Shown piece by piece: positions 1-6,339 of a stretch of 64,000 bases of DNA. The notes under the pieces are model-generated. The model did no database searches and was not told where the DNA came from. It saw nothing but the letters and a program-made list of their open reading frames with translations. Position 1 is the first letter of the stretch; every line of letters starts with the position of its first letter. The position numbers and the translations under genes were made by a program. Source of the stretch: Thermoplasmata archaeon. Lineage in GTDB: Archaea; Thermoplasmatota; Thermoplasmata; Lutacidiplasmatales; UBA184. The stretch spans positions 20,436 to 84,435 of the forward strand of contig DAHVCH010000010.1 in NCBI GenBank assembly GCA_027314165.1. The letters run 5' to 3'.

Positions 1-2190
1 GCGGGTGGTCACCCGGACCGAAGAGACCGAGCGGGCGAACTGCTCGTAGAACTTGAGCGTCTCCTTGTCCACGCTCGCGTGGGCGTTCTGGAGCGCGAGG
101 TCGAAGTGTCGGCCCGTGACCTTCTTCGCGTTCGGGGTCTCGCGCAGCGCCTGGAGCCCGGCCTCCCGGCAAATCGACGCGAGGTCGCTTCCGACGAACC
201 CGTCGGTGCGTGAGGCCAGCTCCTGGATGTCCACGCCCTCGAGCGGCATCTTCTTCGTGTGGACCTTCAGGATCGCCACGCGGGCGGTGAGGTCGGGAGG
301 CGCGACGTAGATGAGCCGGTCGAAGCGGCCCGTCCGAAGGAGGGCCTCGTCGATGATGTCCGGGCGGTTGGTGGCCGCGAGGACCACCACGCGCTCGAGC
401 GTCTCCAGACCATCGATGGAGGTGAGCAGCTGGTTCACGATCCGCTCGGTCACGCCGCTCGAGTTCTGGAGCCCGCGCTTCGGGGCGATGGCGTCCGCCT
501 CGTCGATGAAGACGACGGCGGGCGAGGCCTGACGCGCCTTCTTGAAAATGACCCGGATGGCCTTCTCGCTCTCCCCGACCCACTTGCTCATCACTTCGGG
601 GCCCTTGACCGAGATGAAGTTCGCCTGGCTCTCGGTGGCGACCGCCTTGGCGAGGAGGGTCTTCCCGACGCCGGGGGGGCCGAAGAGCAGGATCCCGCGG
701 GGCGGGTCGATCCCGAGGTTCTTGAAGGCGTTCGGGTTCTTGAACGGAAGCTCGACGGACTCGCTCAGGTCCTGCTTGACCCGGTCGAGCCCCCCCACCT
801 CCTCCCAGCGGACCGAGGGGACCTCGATCGTGACGTCGCGGAGCGAGGAGGGTTCGATCTGCTTGAGCGCCTCCCGGAAGTCCACCGGGGTGACCTTCAT
901 CCGCTCGAGGAGCGAGACGCTGATCGGCCGGTCGAAGTCGATCTCGGGTAGGTAACGGCGCAGGGCGCGCATGGCCGCCTCGCGGGCGAGCGCCGCCAGG
1001 TCCGCGCCGACGAAGCCGTGCGTGATGCCTGCGAGCTCGTCCTGGAGCTTCTCCCGCTCCTTGTCGCTCCCTTCGATGGGCATCCCTCGGGTGTGGATCT
1101 GGAGGATCTCCCGTCGTCCTTCCACCGTGGGCACGCCGATCTCGATCTCCCGGTCGAACCGGCCGGGGCGTCGCAGCGCAGGGTCGATCGCCTCCTCGCG
1201 GTTGGTGGCGGCGATGACGATGACGTTCCCCCGACCGGACAGCCCGTCCATCAGCGTCAGGAGCTGGGCGACGACGCGGCGCTCCACCTCCCCGACGACC
1301 TCGTCGCGGCGCGGGGCGATGGAGTCGAGCTCGTCGATGAAGATGACCGAGGGTGCGTGCTTCTCGGCCTCCTCGAACTTCTCGCGGAGCTCCTTCTCGC
1401 TCTCCCCGTAGTACTTCGAGATGATCTCGGGCCCGGCGATGGAGATGAAGTGCGCTCCAGCCTCGCTCGCCACGGCCTTGGCGATGAGCGTCTTCCCGGT
1501 CCCCGGGGGACCGTACAGCAGGACCCCCTTCGGGGGGGAGATGGCCAGGCGGTCGAACAGCTCCGGGTGCTTGAGCGGGAGCTCGATCATCTCCCGGACC
1601 CGGGAGAGCTTCTCGCGGAGCCCCCCGATGTCCTCGTACGAGACGCGGGGGGCGGTGATCTCCGCCTCGTTGACGGTCTCCTCCCGGATCGTGACCAGGG
1701 TGTTCGGCCCGACGACGACGATCCCCTTCGGGGTCGTGGAGATGACGAGGAAGAGGAGCGAGCCTCCCATGAGGAACACTCCGGGCACGACGAACGCGTC
1801 GCCGCGGACGAACGGGCGGCGGGAGAGCGCCTTGGCCACGAAGGCCTCGAGGCCCGGCCCGAGGTCCATCTTGGGGGCTCCCGAGTAGATCGGAGCGATG
1901 GTGATGGCCTCCGCGGTCGGGGCCTCGACACGGGCGACCTCGACGCGATCGCCGATGGAGACCCGCGCGTTCCGGCGGATCACGGCCTCCAGGCGGATGA
2001 CGTTCTTCCCCTCGTCCTCGGGGTTCGCCTTCTGGACCACCGCCGCGGTGGTCTTCCGCCCTCGGACCTCGACCACGTCGCCCACGGCCACCTTGAGCCG
2101 CTGGCGGGTCGCGGAGTCGACACGGGCCACCCCGAAGCCGACGTCGTTCTGCGTCGCCTCCATGACCTTGAGGTTCACCATGTCCGCCAT
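1..2190 (-). CDS. cdc48: Cdc48/VCP-type AAA+ ATPase (C-terminus beyond window edge)
   Basis: Hexameric unfoldase that extracts or unfolds proteins, in archaea probably feeding the proteasome. Reading the minus strand from an ATG at 2190 gives 730 open codons up to base 1. The first ~190 residues form the N-domain (double-psi barrel; early motif [18 protein letters not shown]). The D1 ATPase follows, with Walker A GPPGTGKT near residue 230 and Walker [18 protein letters not shown]2 has GPPGVGKT and [12 protein letters not shown], and both domains have AATNR-type sensor motifs. The extreme C-terminus is outside the window. The start follows the order N-domain then D1; a TATA-like CTTATCC (minus strand, 2222-2216) lies 32 nt upstream with no Shine-Dalgarno, so the mRNA is probably leaderless. 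It is divergent from the gene at 2325. Confidence 0.95.
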   Translation of the reverse strand, partial: MADMVNLKVMEATQNDVGFGVARVDSATRQRLKVAVGDVVEVRGRKTTAAVVQKANPEDEGKNVIRLEAVIRRNARVSIGDRVEVARVEAPTAEAITIAPIYSGAPKMDLGPGLEAFVAKALSRRPFVRGDAFVVPGVFLMGGSLLFLVISTTPKGIVVVGPNTLVTIREETVNEAEITAPRVSYEDIGGLREKLSRVREMIELPLKHPELFDRLAISPPKGVLLYGPPGTGKTLIAKAVASEAGAHFISIAGPEIISKYYGESEKELREKFEEAEKHAPSVIFIDELDSIAPRRDEVVGEVERRVVAQLLTLMDGLSGRGNVIVIAATNREEAIDPALRRPGRFDREIEIGVPTVEGRREILQIHTRGMPIEGSDKEREKLQDELAGITHGFVGADLAALAREAAMRALRRYLPEIDFDRPISVSLLERMKVTPVDFREALKQIEPSSLRDVTIEVPSVRWEEVGGLDRVKQDLSESVELPFKNPNAFKNLGIDPPRGILLFGPPGVGKTLLAKAVATESQANFISVKGPEVMSKWVGESEKAIRVIFKKARQASPAVVFIDEADAIAPKRGLQNSSGVTERIVNQLLTSIDGLETLERVVVLAATNRPDIIDEALLRTGRFDRLIYVAPPDLTARVAILKVHTKKMPLEGVDIQELASRTDGFVGSDLASICREAGLQALRETPNAKKVTGRHFDLALQNAHASVDKETLKFYEQFARSVSSVRVTTR

Positions 2191-2215
2191 GATGTCCGGT
2201 CGAACCCGTTCCGTT

Positions 2216-2301
2216 GGATAAGCGTATCGTGACGACTGCGGGCCCCTCGCGCGGTCCTGAAGGGCATCCCGCCCCGCGGCTCGAGCTTCCCGTTTCATAA
2301 C
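2216..2301. promoter_or_regulatory. Divergent TATA-like promoters for cdc48 and the gene at 2325
   Basis: A CTTATCC element on the minus strand (2222-2216) sits 32 nt before the cdc48 ATG. A TTTCATAAC element on the plus strand (2293-2301) sits about 31 nt before the ATG at 2325. Neither start has a purine-rich ribosome site, which suits leaderless transcripts. Confidence 0.5.
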
Positions 2302-2324
2302 CTGAGGACCTCCTTCCCCCTACG

Positions 2325-3518
2325 ATGCCCCACCCCCAGACCAGCTCCGGCTTCCTCCGGCGACTCTTCGTCGCGGCAGGCTGGAAGGTCGAGGACATCC
2401 CCGCAGGCTGGAGGGCGCGCCGAGGCCCCGAGGGCACCACCGTCCTGGCCTACCTGGATGGGGGGCTACCTGCGGGGTTCCAGCGGCACTACCCCTCGGA
2501 CGCCCAGGACATCCTCGTGCTCTTCGGACACGCTCCCGACCACCGGGACCGCGACCGGGTCGAGATCACCGGGGCCCGGGCCATCGACCCCGAGGAGGTT
2601 CCCGGGACCGTCGTGGCGCTCCTGCACCTGGCCTCGGAACCCCACGAAGGGGAGGTGTCGACGACGGGGACGGCGCGGGCTTCCGGGGCCCCCGCCCTCC
2701 TGCAGCCTGAGGTCCGGACCCCGGAGGCGGTGGGGGTCGAAGAGGGCGGCCTCCCCCTCGAGGGCCCCTCCCTCCTCGAGCCCGCGACCTCCGCCGCGCA
2801 GCCCGTGCCCCCTCCTCTCCTGGAGGGCACCGACTCCCGGCCGGGCTCCTCCGCCCCGGCCCCCCCTCCGCCCCCGGCCGACTCCCCCCCCCCGCCGGCG
2901 CAGAAGCCGCTCCTCCTTCGTCGGGAGTCCCCGCTGCCCATGCTGCCCGGCGAGCCCTCCCTCTTCCCGGCCCAGGTCTTCGAGTCCGACCGGATCGTCC
3001 GGCCCCGCCTCCACGAGGAGGACATCCATCAGATGGCGCACAGCCGCTGGAGGGGCGGGTCCCCCCGGCTCGTCCTCGTGCCCTTCTACCTCTTCGCCTA
3101 CGCCCTGCCGGAGGACGAGGAGAGCTCCTCGACGCCCCCGCGCCTCGTGGCGGTCCCGACCGTGGGCGGCGCCCCTCAGTTCTGGCCGCCCGGGGAGCGC
3201 GAGATCGTCTCGGCCCTGCCGCAGCCCTACCACCGGATACGCGGGCGCATCCGACAGGACGAAGCGCGCAGGCTCGCCCTGGAGGCGGTCCGCGAGCGGC
3301 ACGCCCGGAGCGAGGAGCGCGCCGAGAAGGTCCACGGGGTCCTGGTCATCGACCACCACCGGCATCCGCTGGAGGCCGGAGAGGTTCGAATGGGGGCCCA
3401 CGCGCTGGTCTGGGTCCCGCACTGGATCGTGGAGGCCTGGAACGGGCGTGAGGTGCTGGACGCGGTCACGGGCCTCTCCGCCCATCTCGACATGGACCCG
3501 GGCGAGGCGGCAGAATAG
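2325..3518 (+). CDS. Unknown 397-aa protein with proline-rich linker
   Basis: I do not recognise a named family. Residues 1-110 look like a compact alpha/beta domain (FVAAGWKVEDIPAGWRARRG, then LVLFGHAPDHRDRD). A long Pro/Ala/Ser-rich linker follows (about residues 115-205). The C-terminal domain (about 215-397) contains LVLVPFYLFAYALPED and VHGVLVIDHHRHPLEAG. No signal peptide or membrane segment is visible. The ATG at 2325 has a TATA-like element about 31 nt upstream, and the gene is divergent from cdc48. The N-terminal pattern is faintly reminiscent of restriction-endonuclease-like folds, but no D-ExK motif is convincing. The coding call rests on the long open frame, start context and codon bias. 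Confidence 0.7.
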   Translation: MPHPQTSSGFLRRLFVAAGWKVEDIPAGWRARRGPEGTTVLAYLDGGLPAGFQRHYPSDAQDILVLFGHAPDHRDRDRVEITGARAIDPEEVPGTVVALLHLASEPHEGEVSTTGTARASGAPALLQPEVRTPEAVGVEEGGLPLEGPSLLEPATSAAQPVPPPLLEGTDSRPGSSAPAPPPPPADSPPPPAQKPLLLRRESPLPMLPGEPSLFPAQVFESDRIVRPRLHEEDIHQMAHSRWRGGSPRLVLVPFYLFAYALPEDEESSSTPPRLVAVPTVGGAPQFWPPGEREIVSALPQPYHRIRGRIRQDEARRLALEAVRERHARSEERAEKVHGVLVIDHHRHPLEAGEVRMGAHALVWVPHWIVEAWNGREVLDAVTGLSAHLDMDPGEAAE

Positions 3519-3630
3519 CCGCCCTCCCGCGGCCGGCTCCGCGTCGAGCCCTCCGGGACCCTGCCTACCCTGTACCTCCGTGTACCTCCGCCTCCGGGCG
3601 GCGTTTTCCGCTCCAAGGGATGGCCCCCCC

Positions 3631-4242
3631 GTGCTGCTGAAGACGTTCCAGATCGGTCCCTATCAGAACTTCACGTACATCGTGGCGGCGAAGGAGGGGG
3701 GCGAGGGCGTGGTCATCGACCCGTCGTTCGGGATCGACCCCGTGCTGAAGGCCATCGATGACCTCGGGGTCAAGGTGCGCTACATCCTGAACACCCATGC
3801 CCACCCGGACCACATCGCGGGGAACCAGGACGTCCGCGCGAGGACGGGGGCGAAGGTGGGCGCCCACAAGGCGGCCAAGCTCGAGCAGGACCTCCCCTTC
3901 TCGGACGGGGACGAGCTCACGGTCGGCGGGATCCCGTTCCGGGTGCTCCACACGCCGGGCCACACTCCCTGCAGCGTCGTGTACCTCTTCGAGGGCCGCG
4001 CAGCGACGGGGGACACCCTCTTCGTCGGGGAGTGCGGTCGGACCGACCTTCCAGGGGGGAGCAACGAGGACCTGTACGACAGCCTGTTCGGCAAGGTCCT
4101 GAAGCTCGACGACGCGACGGTGGTCCTCCCGGGTCACGACTATGGACGGACCCCGAGCTCCACGATCGCGTTCGAGCGTCTCAACAACTACGTGCTGAAG
4201 CCGCGCACCAAGGCCGAGTTCGTCCGGTTCATGAGGACATGA
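3631..4242 (+). CDS. Metallo-beta-lactamase fold hydrolase (glyoxalase II / persulfide dioxygenase-like)
   Basis: A 203-aa MBL-fold enzyme. The metal site is THAHPDHIAG (HxHxDH) near residue 53, followed by HTPGHTPCS, GDTLFVGECGRTD and a final PGHDYG. The CGRTD and GHDYG motifs resemble the glyoxalase II/ETHE1 branch, so thioester hydrolysis or persulfide oxidation are the likely chemistries; the substrate is not decided by sequence. I chose the GTG at 3631 because the family N-terminus begins right there (LLKTFQIGPYQNF) and a TATA-like GTTTTCC lies about 28 nt upstream. Its last codons overlap the ATG of the next gene (ATGA), so the two are probably co-transcribed and translationally coupled. 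Confidence 0.85.
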   Translation: MLLKTFQIGPYQNFTYIVAAKEGGEGVVIDPSFGIDPVLKAIDDLGVKVRYILNTHAHPDHIAGNQDVRARTGAKVGAHKAAKLEQDLPFSDGDELTVGGIPFRVLHTPGHTPCSVVYLFEGRAATGDTLFVGECGRTDLPGGSNEDLYDSLFGKVLKLDDATVVLPGHDYGRTPSSTIAFERLNNYVLKPRTKAEFVRFMRT

Positions 4243-4862
4243 GCGCGGACGACCGCACGCCACCCCAGGGGCAGGAGCCCGCGGTGCCCGACGCCCCGGT
4301 GCCTCTCATGGCCCCTCCGTTCGTCGCCGTCGGCGCCCGTCGCGCGCCCTCGGACCACCGGGGCCCGGAGGAGCTTCGGGCGGCGCTCAGGGAGGCGGTG
4401 CGCCTCCTTCGACCGGACCCCGAGGCCATGACCCAGCTGGTCGACGCCGCTGCCGTTGCGGGGGAACGCCACCTCGCCGCGGCCCTGGCCCGGGCCGCTC
4501 GGGCGAGGGCCAAGGGTCGGGCGCACCTCTCGGACCCGGGGGCGGAGTTTCTCCTCTACCTGGCGGGCTCCGACCAGTTCCCCGAGGCCGTCCAACGGGC
4601 GGGGGTGCGGGCGGAGACCCGCGAGGTCGTGCTCGTCCTCTCCCCTCCCGGACCGCTGCACGGGCTTCTGGTCCGCGCGGGGCTCGAGGAGGACCCCTCG
4701 GTCTATCCCCGCCCTCCCACCGAGGAGGTCCTTGCCCGTCTGGGCCTCGACCCGGCGGCCCACGAGCGAGTGCCCCGGGGGTCCTGGGAGCTCCTCGCGA
4801 TCGAGGCGGGGGCCATGGTGGAGCTGCCGCGCGGGGGCGGAGCGAAGAGAGGCAAGGGTTAA
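4239..4862 (+). CDS. cgi121: KEOPS complex subunit Cgi121-like protein
   Basis: A 207-aa protein. Its central segment (ALARAARARAKGR, then GAEFLLYLAGSDQFPEAVQR, about residues 80-125) matches the typical Cgi121/TPRKB core, including the FLLYLAG...EA signature. Cgi121 binds tRNA and activates Bud32 within KEOPS, which makes N6-threonylcarbamoyladenosine on ANN-decoding tRNAs. An extra Pro-rich N-terminus (about 45 residues) and a Gly/Lys tail extend beyond the usual ~150-170 aa. The start ATG overlaps the stop of the MBL hydrolase by 4 nt. Two tRNA genes follow downstream. Family assignment is by motif recognition only. Confidence 0.75.
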   Translation: MSADDRTPPQGQEPAVPDAPVPLMAPPFVAVGARRAPSDHRGPEELRAALREAVRLLRPDPEAMTQLVDAAAVAGERHLAAALARAARARAKGRAHLSDPGAEFLLYLAGSDQFPEAVQRAGVRAETREVVLVLSPPGPLHGLLVRAGLEEDPSVYPRPPTEEVLARLGLDPAAHERVPRGSWELLAIEAGAMVELPRGGGAKRGKG

Positions 4863-4900
4863 TCCCACGACCTCTGTGGGCCGCCGGCCGAGGGTGGCGA

Positions 4901-5002
4901 GCAGGCGTAATCTAGTGGCAGGATTTCAGCCTTCCAAGCTGACTACCCGGGTTCGAAGCGGCTCCTGGTCATCCCAGGCGCGCGGAACTCCCGGCGCCTG
5001 CA
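4901..5002 (+). tRNA. tRNA-Gly(TCC) with a 31-nt intron in the T-loop
   Basis: The 5' acceptor strand GCAGGCG (4901-4907) pairs perfectly with CGCCTGC (4995-5001); the discriminator is A5002. D-stem ATCT/GGAT, anticodon stem TCAGC/GCTGA and loop CTTCCAA (4931-4937) give anticodon TCC. The T-stem CCGGG (4947-4951) finds its partner CCCGG only at 4990-4994, so the T-loop is interrupted. Removing 4958-4988 restores the canonical loop TTCGAAT. The junction folds as a bulge-helix-bulge: T-stem, central helix TTCG/CGGA (4952-4955 with 4983-4986, one U-G), and 3-nt bulges AAG (4956-4958) and ACT (4987-4989). The intron carries a CCTGG/CCAGG hairpin. CCA is not encoded. A TATA-like GGTTAATCC lies at 4857-4864. 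Confidence 0.88.
4958..4988 (+). other. tRNA-Gly T-loop intron (position 59/60)
   Basis: A 31-nt insertion between T-loop nucleotides 59 and 60. Each predicted cut lies after the second base of a 3-nt bulge, as expected for the archaeal splicing endonuclease. The internal hairpin is CCTGG (4964-4968) with CCAGG (4974-4978). Confidence 0.8.
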
Positions 5003-5069
5003 TGCCCCCCTCGGCCCGTCCCCGCTCCGTGCTCGGGTTTTTCCGCCTCGCACGTTCCCCCCGCGTCGC

Positions 5070-5152
5070 GCTGAGGTAGCCTAGCCCGGCAAGGCGCCGG
5101 CCTTGAAAGCCGGTGGGGCAACCCCTCGGGAGTTCAAATCTCCCCCTCAGCG
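5070..5152 (+). tRNA. tRNA-Ser(TGA)
   Basis: Acceptor GCTGAGG (5070-5076) pairs with CCTCAGC (5145-5151), discriminator G5152. Anticodon stem CCGGC/GCCGG with loop CTTGAAA gives anticodon TGA. The long variable arm TGGGGCAACCCCTC is the class II hallmark of tRNA-Ser. T-arm is GGGAG TTCAAAT CTCCC. No intron and no encoded CCA. A T-rich TATA-like element (GGTTTTTCC, 5035-5043) lies about 30 nt upstream. Confidence 0.95.
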
Positions 5153-5237
5153 TGCTCCAGGGAGAGCCCGGGGGCCCTTCCTCGTCCCCCCCGCAGGGGG
5201 CCCGGGGGGGGTCTTTGCCCACCGTCCAAGGCGTGGA

Positions 5238-5244
5238 CTTATCC
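5238..5244 (+). promoter_or_regulatory. TATA-like element for the phosphatase-like gene
   Basis: CTTATCC lies 28 nt before the GTG at 5266. The same spacing and motif occur before mutS and cdc48 in this window. It supports GTG 5266 as a leaderless start. Confidence 0.5.
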
Positions 5245-5265
5245 TTTGAAGTTGTGGGGGATGCC

Positions 5266-5688
5266 GTGCCCACCTGCCTCTTCCTCTGCTCCGACCACGC
5301 GCTGACCTCGCGTCTCGCCGAGTCGCTCTTCAACGCCCAAGCTCCCCGAGGATGGCGCGCGACCTCGGCGGGACTGGTGGCGGCCTCCGAGCCCGACCCT
5401 CGGGCGGAGCGGACGCTCGCCTCCCTGGGCTATCGGGCCCCGGAGGCCGTCACGCGGGCGGTGGAGAAGGACCTCGTGAGCTTCATGCGCGTGGTCATCG
5501 CGGTCGCGCTCCCCACCGACGCGGCCCTTCCCGACTGGCTCACCCCCAAGATCGACCTGCGGGTCGAGATCGCGGACCCGAGACCGCTCCCGGAGGCCCA
5601 GCTCCAGGAGTGGATGACGCAGCTCAACCAGAAGATGGACGCCGTCCTCACGCTCTGCCGCGAGAGGACGCCGCGGCCTTTCGGCTGA
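5266..5688 (+). CDS. Low-molecular-weight phosphatase / arsenate reductase-like protein with degenerate P-loop
   Basis: A 140-aa protein with the N-terminal beta-strand and loop of the low-MW tyrosine phosphatase/ArsC family (CLFLCSDHALTSRLAESLF, residues 4-22), then the usual alternating helix pattern. In active family members the loop is C-x5-R-S; here the Arg position is Thr and Arg is displaced two residues later. The C-terminal half lacks a clear DP acid loop. Phosphatase or arsenate reductase activity is therefore doubtful and a binding or regulatory role is possible. The GTG at 5266 is favoured by a TATA-like element 28 nt upstream. Its 3' end overlaps the convergent Nudix gene by about 40 bp. 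Confidence 0.65.
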   Translation: MPTCLFLCSDHALTSRLAESLFNAQAPRGWRATSAGLVAASEPDPRAERTLASLGYRAPEAVTRAVEKDLVSFMRVVIAVALPTDAALPDWLTPKIDLRVEIADPRPLPEAQLQEWMTQLNQKMDAVLTLCRERTPRPFG

Positions 5689-6235
5689 GATGGGACGGCG
5701 GGCGCAGCCAGTCGTCGCGGAAGGCCGTCTCCTTCGGTAGGCCGCGGAACCACCGCGCCTCGGCGATCTCCTCGGGCACGTTGGACCGGACCGTGCCGGA
5801 GGCCCGCCTTGCGGTGAACTGCAGGAAGTCCCACGCGATGGAGCCGCCGCCCCGCGGGCCCCGCACCACCTCATGGTAGACCTTCCAGAGGCGGAGGTCG
5901 GAGATCCGGAGGTTCGTCTCCTCCTTGACCTCGCGCAGGGCGGCGGCGCGGGGGGACTCCCCCTCCTCCGCTCCCCCGCCCGGGACCACCCATCCCCGGG
6001 TCCAGGCCTTGCCGGGGGCCATGCGGACCAGAAGGACGCGGCCCCGGACGTCGTGGATCCGCACCGCGACGCCGAACCCTCCGCGGCGCGCCCGGCGGGC
6101 CGCGCTCTCGAACGCTTTCCGGGAGACCGTCCTCGACCGCTCGATCCACACCGCCCCTGGAGAGCGAGCGAACTCCCGAACGACCCCCGGGTCCGACGCC
6201 CCGCGCCCCCCCTTCGGCCGGCGTGAGCGCCCCAC
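5648..6235 (-). CDS. Nudix hydrolase
   Basis: A 195-aa protein with an intact Nudix box (GGGAEEGESPRAAALREVKE followed by ETNL; G-x5-E-x7-REVxEE) near residues 85-107, so it should hydrolyse a nucleoside-diphosphate-linked substrate using Mg2+. The substrate cannot be told from sequence. The Arg-rich first ~50 residues precede the beta-strand GFGVAVRIHDVRGRVLLVRM. The true start may be an internal codon because the N-terminal ~35 residues look unstructured. It converges with the phosphatase-like gene (about 40 bp overlap at the 3' ends) and is divergent from mutS. Confidence 0.85.
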   Translation of the reverse strand: MGRSRRPKGGRGASDPGVVREFARSPGAVWIERSRTVSRKAFESAARRARRGGFGVAVRIHDVRGRVLLVRMAPGKAWTRGWVVPGGGAEEGESPRAAALREVKEETNLRISDLRLWKVYHEVVRGPRGGGSIAWDFLQFTARRASGTVRSNVPEEIAEARWFRGLPKETAFRDDWLRPPSHLSRKAAASSRGRA

Positions 6236-6310
6236 GGTGAACCGGGAGCTCCCCCCCCGATTGACGCTTCCGGTCGCCCTGCCCCGTCGGGTCTTCCGCG
6301 GCCGAAGGGG

Positions 6311-6320
6311 AATTATCCCC
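6311..6320 (+). promoter_or_regulatory. TATA-like promoter of the mutSL operon
   Basis: AATTATCCCC lies 27 nt before GTG 6340, in otherwise G/C-rich sequence. It supports the GTG as the leaderless start rather than the ATG at 6358. Confidence 0.55.
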
Positions 6321-6339
6321 TCCTCCCGTCTCGGGCTTC

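Noticed and set aside
3571..3590. Tandem 10-mer TGTACCTCCG x2 before the MBL gene
   Set aside because: Only two copies, no pairing or known operator; likely chance or slippage.
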